Source: Desulfobacterales bacterium
GTDB taxonomy: Bacteria > Desulfobacterota > Desulfobacteria > Desulfobacterales > JAFDHS01
Direction of reading: 5' to 3'
Assembly (NCBI GenBank): GCA_030589165.1
Contig: JAUUWG010000004.1
Span: 1 to 35,559, forward strand
Length of the DNA: 35,559 bases
Made by a program: the position numbers and the translations under genes. Shown here piece after piece: positions 23,321 through 33,300 of this stretch. Each line of letters opens with the position of its first letter. The first letter of the stretch is position 1. The notes under the pieces are model-generated. The model was not told the DNA's origin, searched no databases, and saw nothing but the letters and a program-made list of their open reading frames with translations.

Positions 23321-25195
23321 ATGAGGCGTACCTGGCTGCTGGTTTTTGGGTTTTGTTTATTTCTCGTTTTGGTTTGTGTAGCTCCCGCAATGTCTGACCA
23401 TGCGCCTGCTTATTCCTTGGGGGAAATTGTTGTTGTGGCTGAAAAACTATCCGAATATGTAAAGAATCATCCCCAGCGGGTTTCTACTCTTGACAAAAAG
23501 GAGATCCAAGAGCGGAATTTTCTGGATCTTAACGAGGCTGTCGGTTCCATGCCGGGAGTGGATGTCAGTCAATCGGCCGGTGGTCTTGGGTCAAGAATCT
23601 CGATCCGCGGCAGCGGAGGATCAGGGTCGGTATTGGTTCTGGTAAACGGCAGACCCGTTAATTCCGGGCAGTATGGTGGAATTGACCTGAGCACCATTCC
23701 CATTGAAATCATAGAGAAAATAACCGTATTCAAACCGCCGGTACCGGTCTGGCTAGGCCCGGAGAGTACAGGCGGAGCGATTAATATTGTGACGCGCACC
23801 TCCGGACTAACCGATTCCAAAGAAGAGAAGAAGAAAAGAACGCGCCTCAGGATGAGCGGCGGCTCCTATGGAAGAGCCGATGTGAATTGCTCTCATGTGA
23901 TGTCCCTGGATAACGGCAGTTTCATGGTTACTGCCGGTGGCGGCCACAAGGACGGTAAACGGCCTAACGCCGACAAGGATACCGCTAATTTAAGTCTTCA
24001 TTGGGACCGGGAACAGGATAACCTTGTTAAATATGATATAAACGGACGTTATTATTATTCAGAACACGGTTCCACGGGTCCTGTAGACAATCCTACGCCT
24101 GACGCCCGGCAGTATTACAACAAGGGGGCTTTGGACTTTCGTGCCAAGGGACTTATGGGGGATACCGGTGAATTTTCTATCAAGTCATATCTTGATGCAG
24201 CGCGTCTCAAGGACAAGTCCCAGTTCGATTATACCTCCACTCTCGAAACCTATAAGATCGGTATCAAAGGTGACGGCAACTGGGCCGAAGAAGCCGGAAA
24301 ATGGGCATTGCGCCTGGGGGGAATGTTTGAAGAGGATATTGTTGATCATTCCATCACCGGTGATCATCACCGGGAAAAGACATCGATCAATAGCCAGTTT
24401 GACCGGGATTTGGGTGATGTTACCCTCAGTCTTGGCCTGAGGGGAGACCATACCAATGATTTTGGATTTTTCCCGGCTTTTTCCATCGGTCTCGGTTATG
24501 CTCTCGGACCGGCCAGTATCCTTAAAACCAATGCGGGATATTCCGTGAACGTCCCCACCTTTGGTCAGTTGTATCAACCCAGCCATGGTTCCATCGATCA
24601 GGTCAGGGGGAATCCGGATTTATCGGAAGAAGAGGTCTACTCCTATGATTTCGGGCTTGAACATAAATTCAGCCCGGATTTTATTGTTGAAGCCGTATTG
24701 TTCAGGAGCGATACCCAGGATTTGATAAGCTACCGTCGAGGCGCAGACCTGATTTATCGGCCGGTCAATATTTCCCGGGCATACAAGCAAGGGGTAGAGG
24801 TTTCCATCAAATACAAGTGGAAAAAGGATGCTTCCATAGATATCAGTTATATTTTTCAGAAAAGCAAGGACAAGGAGACTGATGGCGAGCTGATCTATAC
24901 GCCCCGGCATAAGGCCAAGATTACCGGAAAATATGTTCTTGCGACCAACACCCGGCTTGAGGCGATACTCAGGGCCGTAAGCGATCAGTACAGTGATTCG
25001 GAAAACAGCGATTCGAAAAAAATCGACGATTACACGAGTGTGGATTTGAAGATGATTCAGCCTTTTGCCGATAAATCCCTGCCCGGTGAATTCTTTATTC
25101 ATATTCAAAACCTGTTTGATACGGATTTTGAATTTCATCAGGGCTATCCCGACGATGGAATCCGATTTGTTTGCGGTTTGAACTTAAACTTTTAA
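23321..25195 (+). CDS. TonB-dependent receptor 3 of the cobalamin-controlled locus
   Basis: This outer-membrane receptor of about 624 residues has the signal MRRTWLLVFGFCLFLVLVCVAPAMS, the TonB-box-like LGEIVVVAEK, and a plug with QRVSTLDKKEIQERNFLDLNEA, MPGVDVSQSAGG, SRISIRGSG, VLVLVNGRPVN, IPIEIIEKITVFKPPVPVWLG and STGGAINIVTR; the barrel ends FVCGLNLNF. An ATG at 23309 overlaps its own AAAGGA, so I use the ATG at 23321, 11 nt after it. It lies only 47 nt past the second CobN-like gene and has no riboswitch of its own, so it is probably the last gene of the riboswitch 2 transcript. Its barrel differs clearly from receptors 1 and 2, suggesting another ligand form. Confidence 0.94.
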   Translation: MRRTWLLVFGFCLFLVLVCVAPAMSDHAPAYSLGEIVVVAEKLSEYVKNHPQRVSTLDKKEIQERNFLDLNEAVGSMPGVDVSQSAGGLGSRISIRGSGGSGSVLVLVNGRPVNSGQYGGIDLSTIPIEIIEKITVFKPPVPVWLGPESTGGAINIVTRTSGLTDSKEEKKKRTRLRMSGGSYGRADVNCSHVMSLDNGSFMVTAGGGHKDGKRPNADKDTANLSLHWDREQDNLVKYDINGRYYYSEHGSTGPVDNPTPDARQYYNKGALDFRAKGLMGDTGEFSIKSYLDAARLKDKSQFDYTSTLETYKIGIKGDGNWAEEAGKWALRLGGMFEEDIVDHSITGDHHREKTSINSQFDRDLGDVTLSLGLRGDHTNDFGFFPAFSIGLGYALGPASILKTNAGYSVNVPTFGQLYQPSHGSIDQVRGNPDLSEEEVYSYDFGLEHKFSPDFIVEAVLFRSDTQDLISYRRGADLIYRPVNISRAYKQGVEVSIKYKWKKDASIDISYIFQKSKDKETDGELIYTPRHKAKITGKYVLATNTRLEAILRAVSDQYSDSENSDSKKIDDYTSVDLKMIQPFADKSLPGEFFIHIQNLFDTDFEFHQGYPDDGIRFVCGLNLNF

Positions 25196-25280
25196 TTCGG
25201 AACGCGTAACGACTTAGCCTGTTAAAAAATGTGAAGTGATCTAAAGTGATCTAAAGTTGAGAAATTCTGTCAATTTTATT

Positions 25281-25352
25281 ACACTTGGCGATTCTTTGCG
25301 TTCCTGGCGGTAAAAAAAATAACCGCAAAGAGCGCAAAGAATCGCCAAGTGT
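25281..25352. repeat. ACACTTGGCGATTCTTTGCG inverted repeat
   Basis: The arms 25281-25311 and 25322-25352 are reverse complements with a few mismatches, around a 10-nt loop. They are of the CTTTGCG..CGCAAAG dispersed-hairpin type common in Desulfobacterota-like genomes. The hairpin is nested in the CTAAAG element. Confidence 0.75.
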
Positions 25353-25361
25353 TTTATATAT

Positions 25362-25385
25362 AAAAAAACGGAGCGAAGCGACTCC
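25362..25385 (-). terminator. Possible terminator for the minus-strand sigma-54 activator
   Basis: On the minus strand GGAGTCGCTTCGCTCC is followed by GTTTTTTT. The stem is short (four pairs plus an inner CG/CG) and lies about 130 nt past the stop codon. Confidence 0.35.
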
Positions 25386-25512
25386 TTAACCCTGGCCCAG
25401 ACCGGGTTTACTTATTTCTTGGTTGATTCATCAGCCAACTTCGGAAAAGGCCTGAGTCAAAGCAAACGAATATATCGCACCAGGGCGGGCTTTAGATCAC
25501 ATTAGCTCACTT

Positions 25513-26982
25513 TTAACTGTTAATGTATTTTTTTACCGTGCGTCGGTCCAGCCGGGTTCGTCTGGCGACCTCTTCAAACGTTCCATGGCGTTGGTAGAGC
25601 AGGCGGCAATACCCCGCAAGAAGGCTCTGGGCGTCAATATTACCGCTGGTCAGACCTTCCACAAGGCGGGAACGCAAATCAGGTGAAACGGATTTGTCGT
25701 CCCCTTCGTAATTACGCTTGAGCAAAACCCTGCGGACACATTGTTCCAACTCTCTTACGTTTCCCGGCCAGGGATATTCTCTGCCCAGTTTTTTATCGAT
25801 AACCTCTCGCACGATTCCGGTAAGTTCCTGAGAAGGTTTGCCTGTCATACGTTCCACCGTTCGGGCCAGAAGATCATCCAGCTCGCTGGGATCTTCCCGG
25901 ATTCGACGGCGCAGGGGAGGGACCGTGATGATGTCCGAGCATAAACGATAATAAAAATCATCACGGAATATAGCCTTTTCCCGGATTTCGTTGATTGACC
26001 GGTTGGTAGCGGCTATGACCCGGCCTTGAAATCGCTCTTTCTGATGGCTTCCCACCGGAGAGAAGACTCTTTCCTGGAGCACCTGAAGGAGTTTGATTTG
26101 TACCGGAATCGAAACCTCCCCGATTTCATCCAGCAAAATCGAGCCATAGGGGCTGCAAAGGCTTAATACCCCTTTATGATCTTCCATCGCACCGGTAAAA
26201 GCGCCTTTTTTATGACCGAAAAGTTCCGATTCGATTAAGGTTTCGGGAAACTGGGACAGGTTTAAGGACACAAAAGACTTGGTAAAACTTTCGACAAAGC
26301 GCTCTTTGTTTTCATCAAAAGGAATGAATCCCGAACGGCCGATGGCCATGGCCGCCGTTCCTTTGCCCGTACCGGTTTCCCCCAGGATAAGGGTGGAAAA
26401 ATCCTCCATGCGGTTCCATAAATAACGTTCATACAGATCAATATCATATGTAAAAACATTGTTCCATAAATTCAGACGCAGTTCTTTCATGGTCGGACTG
26501 CGGCCGACTATGGTGCGATCGATGAAGAAAAACGCCCGCCGGAGCTGATAACTCAATGCGATATAGTGTCGGGTATGTTTTGAATTAAAACCTCTTTTTT
26601 GCAAAAAAGAAAATGCTTCACGGGCAAAAGGGACCTGGATTGAAACGTCTCCGGACCGAATTTGATCAAGGATAAGTTGGTCGAATCTGTTGCGGAACTG
26701 ATAAAAGAAATCAAAGATAAAAGCATTCTTGATCAGACTGCGGTCTTTGCCGGTAAACAAATTGATATCAGCCTTGCCCTGCTGTTCGAGATTTTTGATC
26801 CCGGCTTTAACTTCCTCAATGGTTTTGGCGACGCGTTTCAATCGTGAAACATCGGGAAACAACCCGGCGATTTTTAAATCGATCTCCACCCGCCTGTCAC
26901 TGAAGGGATTGGCAAAAACAGCCTCGTTGACAAGGGAGAAGAACTCACGCTGATCAATGGTTAAACGGTTTTTGGATTTCAT
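25513..26982 (-). CDS. Sigma-54-dependent transcriptional activator (bEBP)
   Basis: This 489-residue enhancer-binding protein has an unfamiliar N-terminal region (about 1-170), with no REC, GAF or PAS seen. The AAA+ domain has Walker A GETGTGKG (201-208), the sigma-54 contact loop GAFTGA (260-265), Walker B GSILLDEIGE, VIAATNRSI, FRDDFYYRLCSDIITVPPLR and YPWPGNVRELEQCVRR. It ends with a Fis-like helix-turn-helix (TFEEVARRTRLDRRTVKKY) at the extreme C-terminus. Lack of a receiver suggests control by a bound ligand or protein through the N-terminal region. It is divergent from the giant synthase, which has a -24/-12 promoter in the shared intergenic region, so that gene is its probable target (inference). 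Confidence 0.95.
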   Translation of the reverse strand: MKSKNRLTIDQREFFSLVNEAVFANPFSDRRVEIDLKIAGLFPDVSRLKRVAKTIEEVKAGIKNLEQQGKADINLFTGKDRSLIKNAFIFDFFYQFRNRFDQLILDQIRSGDVSIQVPFAREAFSFLQKRGFNSKHTRHYIALSYQLRRAFFFIDRTIVGRSPTMKELRLNLWNNVFTYDIDLYERYLWNRMEDFSTLILGETGTGKGTAAMAIGRSGFIPFDENKERFVESFTKSFVSLNLSQFPETLIESELFGHKKGAFTGAMEDHKGVLSLCSPYGSILLDEIGEVSIPVQIKLLQVLQERVFSPVGSHQKERFQGRVIAATNRSINEIREKAIFRDDFYYRLCSDIITVPPLRRRIREDPSELDDLLARTVERMTGKPSQELTGIVREVIDKKLGREYPWPGNVRELEQCVRRVLLKRNYEGDDKSVSPDLRSRLVEGLTSGNIDAQSLLAGYCRLLYQRHGTFEEVARRTRLDRRTVKKYINS

Positions 26983-26997
26983 ATCACACTTTCTTTA

Positions 26998-27157
26998 GAG
27001 CCTGTTTAAAAATCAGGGAATCGAAGTGAAAAAGTGTGAGAGCGAGGGCAAATTGTTGCAAATTTGAGGTGAATAGCAAGCCTATTTGCCGAAAATTTAC
27101 GACAATTTGAACCGCTCTCACGGTTTTGCAGCGGATTCATCAGTTTTAAGCAGGCTC
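26998..27157. mobile_element. 160-bp MITE-like element with terminal inverted repeats
   Basis: The ends GAGCCTGTTTAAAA and TTTTAAGCAGGCTC are inverted repeats and the similarity continues inwards (AATCG..., GTGAGAGCG / CGCTCTCAC). TTA flanks both ends (26995-26997, 27158-27160), a likely target duplication. No coding capacity is present. A deletion derivative sits at 8374-8403. It lies between the activator start and the synthase promoter. Confidence 0.75.
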
Positions 27158-27178
27158 TTAATGTTTCTATGCATAATA

Positions 27179-27195
27179 TGTACTTTGATTGTACA
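27179..27195. promoter_or_regulatory. Palindrome, candidate upstream activator site
   Basis: TGTAC-N7-GTACA lies about 97 bp before the -24/-12 promoter, a typical distance for an enhancer-binding protein site. No second copy was noticed, so support is weak. Confidence 0.3.
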
Positions 27196-27291
27196 ATAAA
27201 TGTATGATTTTTATCCTACCACAGGTTTTCCTGAAAGAATATATTAATTTTTTTCAATGCAAAACAACAGGTTAAAATTTAAGTCAAAAGA

Positions 27292-27307
27292 TGGCACGGT
27301 CTTTGTA
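27292..27307 (+). promoter_or_regulatory. Sigma-54 (-24/-12) promoter of the synthase gene
   Basis: TGGCACGGTCTTTGTA fits the consensus TGGCACG-N4-TTGCW except for one base (T for C in the -12 GC). It is 88 bp before the start codon and just downstream of a divergent sigma-54 activator gene. A TATAAT at 27305-27310 overlaps, but no good -35 accompanies it. Confidence 0.7.
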
Positions 27308-27395
27308 TAATCTTCAAGGGTTTGAGTGGAAACAATTATTTTTTGCCATAAAAAGCATCGAAAGCAGATCATGTAAATTTCAGGAGAGACTTCTA

Positions 27396-30300
27396 ATGAT
27401 TAAAAGAATCGTCAATTCAAGATTGCCCCTTATCGTCTACAACCCGCCCAAGGTTTTCGATATGGATTACTTCAAGGAGACCTATAACGCCGGCGGGCTT
27501 CCCGTGCTGGATACGGAGTTTTTTGAATATGATGAGACCGTTGAAATAATCGAGCGATTATCCAATGAGAGCATTTTGTTCGGCATCAGGCTCTTTGTCA
27601 AAGACCAAAAACTGATAAACTTTATTAATGAAAGATATCTTCTCAATCTGGATTTAATTGTTTTTGCCTATCATCAGTCCGATGAGTTGTCTGATTTTTC
27701 CTTTGAAAACACCGAATACAAATTTTTTATCGAAACGCTCGATATTCAAATCAATGACACGCTCGACAGAATCTCTCCCCATGGTCTGATCCTGAAAGGC
27801 AACGAAGCGCCGGGCAAGGTTTCCAGATACGCTTCCTTTGTGTTGATGCAATGGTATCTTGAGAATTCATCCCATCCGGTCTTTATTCACGGCGGGGTGG
27901 GGTTTTATACTGCTGCCGGTATGTTTGCCGCAGGGGCCGCCGGTGTCGTACTGGACGATCAGTTATATCTGTCCGAAGAAGCACCGCTGTCGGATGATTT
28001 CAAAGCCGTGATCGCAAGTCTTGAAGAAAAGGATTCTGTTTTAGTCGGTCAAACTTTAAATGTTCAATATCGTTTTTTTGCAAAACTCGGGACAAAAATT
28101 GTCAAAACACTCAAAGAAAAAGAGGCGTTTTTATGTTCGGAATCCGGGTTGGACTCGGTGCTCTATAACGAAATAACATCGAATGTGGTGGCGCTCGATG
28201 ATCCGGACTCCACTCCCATTCAGAGTCTTTTTTATCTGGGACAGGACGCTGTTTTTTCCAAGTATTTTGTTAAACAATCAAAGAAATTAAAAGATATAAT
28301 TCACGCATTTTTTAAACATATTGAAAAAATGCTCCTCGAGGTGGATGAACACGACCCCTTAAGACCCGATTCCAGTCTTGCCAGGGAACATGGAACCAAA
28401 CTTCCTCTTATTCAGGGGCCCATGGCCAATGTCAGTGACAATGCGGATTTTGCCTTGAAGGTCTTTGAAAACGGCGGTCTGCCTTTCTTTGCCATGGGGA
28501 ATCTGCCGGTTAATCTGGCAGAGAGCATGCTCTCCGCAGGTAAAGAGAAAGTCGCCCGGTTCGGAGCGGGCCTGATCGGCATTGAAGCCTTCAACCGAAC
28601 CATTCATGACCATTTCAGGCTGGTAAAGGAATACAAGGTGCCCTTTGCGCTTTTTGCCGGCGGCGTCCCTTCCCAGGTCAAAGATCTGGAGTCTGCGGGC
28701 ATCAAGACTTACCTCCATACGCCTTCTCTTATGATGCTTGAAAATGCGGTCACCCATGATTGCACCCGGTTTATCTTCGAGGGTACGGAAGCCGGCGGCC
28801 ATGTCGGCAGCCTGACCAGTTGTGTTCTCTGGGAATTGGCTCTGGAACGCTTGTTTGAGCAATCCGATGATATGGTGGGCCGGCAGTCCCTTATCTTTGC
28901 CGGAGGTGTGGCCACTGCAAGCGGTTCTCATTTTATAAGCGGTATATCTTCCATTTTTGCCAAGCGGGGCGCCAAGATCGGTATTCAGGTCGGCAGTGCC
29001 TATCTGTTTACCCGGGAAATCGTGGATACCGGCGCCATAAAAAAACAGTATCAGGATATTATTTGTGACCGGCATCAAACCTTTGTTATCGGAAACACGG
29101 TCGGATTGCCTTCAAGAACGGTTTTATCCCCGTTTTCAGAGAAGATGATAGAGAATGAGCAGCAACGTATCAAGGAAGGGATGCCCCTGAAAGAGAGAAA
29201 GACCGCTTTTGAAGGTGAAAACATGGGCTCCATGCTGATTGCGTCAAAGTGCTATTCTCCGGTTTTTAATGAAAACAGGGAATTTGTCAAATTACGGAAC
29301 TATACTGACGAAGAACAGTACCGGAAAGGAAACTTCAATGTCGGTGATTCACTGGCCTTTTTCTCCTGTTGTACGGCCATTTCAGACATCCACGACCGGT
29401 ATTTTAATTCCAAGGACGGGCTCATCCACAATCTGAACTCCCTGGAGGTCTTTTCAAGCGAAGATCATCAGATCAATGATGAAATCGCCGTCATCGGTAT
29501 GGGCTGCATCTATCCGGATGCGCATGACACTCAGGTGTTGTGGGAGAATATTCTTTCAAAAAAATATTCCATCAAACAACTGCCGAAAAACCGGTGTGAC
29601 ACCGATCTTTACTATGATGAAGACAAAACTGCCGAGGACAAGAGCTATACCCGGGTTGCCGGCGTGATCGATGATTTTGAGTTTGATTATGAAAAATACG
29701 GTTACACCAGGGAAAAAGCCGAAAATCTTTCAAGAACCCAGCAGATGATTCTTGAAACCGCTTACCAGGCTTTGGCGGATACCGGTTATATTGATGAAAA
29801 TCTCAGGATCAAGGAAAACCTCAGAAAACGAACCGCTGTTATCGTCGGGACATGCCTGGCCAATGAATTAAGCTATGATCTCCAGCTGAAATATTATTAT
29901 CCGGAGATCAAATTTAACCTGGATCAGATCGATGCGTTCAAATCATTGGATCAGGCCGAGAGAGAGACCTTTTTAGAAGAACTCAAATCCAGGCTCTACC
30001 AAGGTTCCGCCTATGATCCGGCGCACGGCGTGACACTGAATATTGAAGCTTCGAGAATCGCTTATCATATGGGGATCGAAGGGGTTAACTATGTGGTGGA
30101 CGCGGCCTGCGCCACATCTTTTTCGGCAATGGATTGCGGGATAAAAGAACTGTTGTCCGGCGATCATGACATGGTCATTGCCGGCGGTGCAAATACCAAT
30201 CTGGCTCCGGAGCCTTTTGTCGGGTTCTGTAAAATGGGCGCCCTGTCGGCCGACGGCTCTTATCCCTTTGATCAAAGGGCAAACGGGTTTGTCATCGGTG

Positions 30301-33300
30301 AAGGCAGCGGTATTGTCGTGCTCAAACGCATGAAAGATGCCATACGGGACAACGACAAAATTTTCGGGATTATCAAAGCCATGGCCGCCAGCTCGGATGG
30401 AAAGGGCAAGGCCATTGCCGCACCCAATACCTTGGGCCAATCCTATGCCTTAACAAGATGTTTTGAAAAAATAAAAACAGATGTTGATTTTTCGGACATC
30501 GATTACATCGAAGCCCATGGGACCTCCACAATCATGGGAGATATCGCGGAACTTGAAACATTGAAACAAGTATACAAAAGCGATACGCCCATCGGCATCA
30601 GTTCCATCAAATCCCAGATCGGACATCTTTTAGGGGGGGCCGGCACAGCCGGATTCATTAAGGTCTTACTGGCCATCAACCATAAGACACTTCCGCCCAA
30701 CGGCTTGTTTGAGACCCTTGCCAAAAAACATGATATCGAGAATACGCCGCTTTATATTATTGAAGAGCCTGCCCAATGGGAAGTCAAGGAAGGGAAGTCA
30801 AGAATGGCGGCAGTCAGCTCATTCGGTTTCGGCGGTATCAATTATCACTGTGCGGTTGAAGAATACACAAAAGCCTATAAACCTTTGCCACGAAGCATAT
30901 TCTCCAATCCGGAATATGATTTTAATGATGACCGCATCGTCATTGCCGGTCTCGGGGTTGTTCTGCCGGGTGCTAAAAATGTTGAAGAGTTCTGGGACAG
31001 GCTTGTTGAAGGCAAACCGGTTGTTTCCCAAATTCCGGATTCACGCTTTCATAACGACTATTATGCCCAGGAGCCTGCTGATTCCTATTATCGGATTCCA
31101 AAAGTCAAAGCCGGAATGGTCCAGGATTACAAGTTTAACAATGTAAAATACCGGATTCCCCCGGCTGCGGCAAAATCCGTTGACCGGGCCCAGCTTTTTG
31201 CCCTTGATGCGACAAGTCAGGCCATCGAGCGATCAAACCTGCAGCCCCAGTTGGTCAACGGCAACAAAATCGGCGTTGTTCTCGGAACCATATCCGGAGA
31301 GCAGAATGTTGAAAATGTATTAAGAGTACGAACCGATTTCATAAAACAGGTTATATCCGAAATTCCGGGTACAAAGACTGAGGTCAAAGCGGAAATTTCC
31401 GAAAAACTCTCTGAACTATTGAAAAATCGGTATGTTAAAAACACGGAAGATACCATTCCGGGACTGTTGTCCAATATCGTGTCCGGCAGGATAGCGAATT
31501 TTTTTAACTGCAACGCTGCCAACTTTGTCGTAGATGCTTCATGCGCTTCAGCATCCATTGCCATTGAACTGGCGGTCAAAGGCCTTAAATCCAAAGACTA
31601 TGAGTATGTTATTACCGGCGGGGTAGATGCCAACCTCTATCCTACGATTATGCTGGCGTTTAAGCGGCTGAGCCTTTTGTCGGATAATGAGTGCCGTTTT
31701 TTTGATAAAAACGCAAGCGGATATATCATGGGTGAAGGTGCCGCAATTCAGGTGATGACCACCTACAAAAATGCGGTCAAAAACAAGATGCCTGTTATAG
31801 GTGAACTTCATAACCTTTCGTTTCAATCCAGCGCGCCCAAACATATTCTTTCTCCTTCAGAAAACTGTTTCAGTGCGGTTATCGACAAGTGCTACAAGAA
31901 TACATCGGTGAACAAAAATCAGATCGATTATCTGGATGTATTCGGATTATGCAATGTGATGCTGGACCAGATCGAGAAACAGGCCATTGAAGCCAGCTTC
32001 AATAAAGATATCTATTTCGGTAATACCAAACCGGAGTTCGGATATTTCAAAGCAGCCAATCCGGCCGTGGTCCTGACCAAACTTCTTCTGATGAACAAGC
32101 ACAAGAAGATTTTGCCCAATAACAGCTATTCTCCTGAAACCACGATCATAAAGCAAGACTCGGTCCTTAAGCCCAACAAAGAACTGCTTGATGTCAGCGA
32201 CAGACATGCGCTTAATTTTGCATCCAATGTCGTAGGTATCGGTGGAAATCACGGGCATATGGTTGTCGGTTCTCTGCCTTCATGGATGACGGAAGAAAAG
32301 CTTACTGACACGGTTGCCAAATCGGTTTCTCAAGATGTTTCGGCCCGGGCTGAAGATCAAAAGGCTGAAACCGGCAAGGTTGCCAAAATCAAAGACGGGG
32401 CTTTGGTTCTTCTTTCAGGGCAGGGCGCACAACATGCCGGAATGATGCAGGAATTGTATGATTCAAACAAGATGATACGCGATCTCATGGACCAGGGAGA
32501 GAAAATTTTCCAGGAGATGCGAGGCTACTCTCTGCTGGAGCTGATGTTCGGCACGAACAAGGAGATTAATTCCACGGAGAATACCCAGCCGGCCATATTT
32601 ATCTCTTCTGCAGCCATTTATCGATATCTGCAGTCAAAAGGCTTTGAACCGGATGCTTTTATCGGCCACAGCATCGGTGAATATTCCGCCCTGTACTGCA
32701 GCGGCATACTCGATTTTGAAGACGCGATGCGGCTGATCATCAAGCGCTCTGATTTAATGAAAAAGGCGGCGGATGATTTCCCCGGGAAAATCATGGTTGT
32801 TTTCAAAAACGCCGAAGAAGTTTCAAGCTTAATCGATGCATCAAACATCAAGAATGTATATGTTGCCAATAAAAACAGCGAAAACCAGACCGCTGTTTCC
32901 GGCAATGAAGCCGAGATCAATGACTTTTGCGCATTTTTAAAGACGGAAAAAGTTATGTTTAAGAAACTGGCGCTTTCAGGGGCATTTCATACGCCTCTGT
33001 TTAAAACCGCGGCGGACCAGTTGAAAGACTACATTGGAAAATTGCGTTTTAATGATGTGGATTACAGCCGGATTATTGCCAATGTTACGGCTGAACCCTA
33101 CCCCAATGATGCCCAGGCGGTTAAAGAGATTCTTGTTAAACAGATCACCTCTCCGGTCGAGTTCGTAAAATCAATTGAAAATACTCGTGCTTCAGGCATG
33201 ACCCATTTTATTGAAGTCGGTCCGGGCAAGATTCTGATTAATCTGCTCAAGAATATTAATATCAAGGATTATACGTGCCTGCCCGCAGTTGATCCCAAGG

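Larger units (their letters stand above)
25225..25512. mobile_element. CTAAAG-type repeat, copy 2, enclosing other hairpins (MITE-like)
   Basis: The left end is GTGAAGTGATCTAAAGTGAT at 25231 onward with TTGAGAAATTCT. The right end, CTTTAGATCACATTAGCTCAC (25490-25510), is its approximate reverse complement, and outer GTTAAAA / TTTTAAC extend the match to the stop codon of the minus-strand regulator. The unit string matches copy 1 at 15018. The whole 317-nt gap between the convergent genes is filled by this element and the hairpins nested in it. Confidence 0.5.

Noticed and set aside
10611-25195. Calling the locus a heme-uptake (hmu) operon
   Set aside because: Gene content is alike, but no HmuY-like hemophore is seen and two cobalamin riboswitches argue for a corrinoid or cobalt theme; heme remains possible for individual receptors.
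25281-25352. CRISPR-like repeats among the intergenic palindromes
   Set aside because: Each is a single inverted repeat pair; there are no regularly spaced direct repeats with unique spacers.
28359-29078. A 239-codon minus-strand ORF inside the synthase
   Set aside because: It is antisense to the flavin-dioxygenase-like domain, whose motifs are clear on the plus strand.
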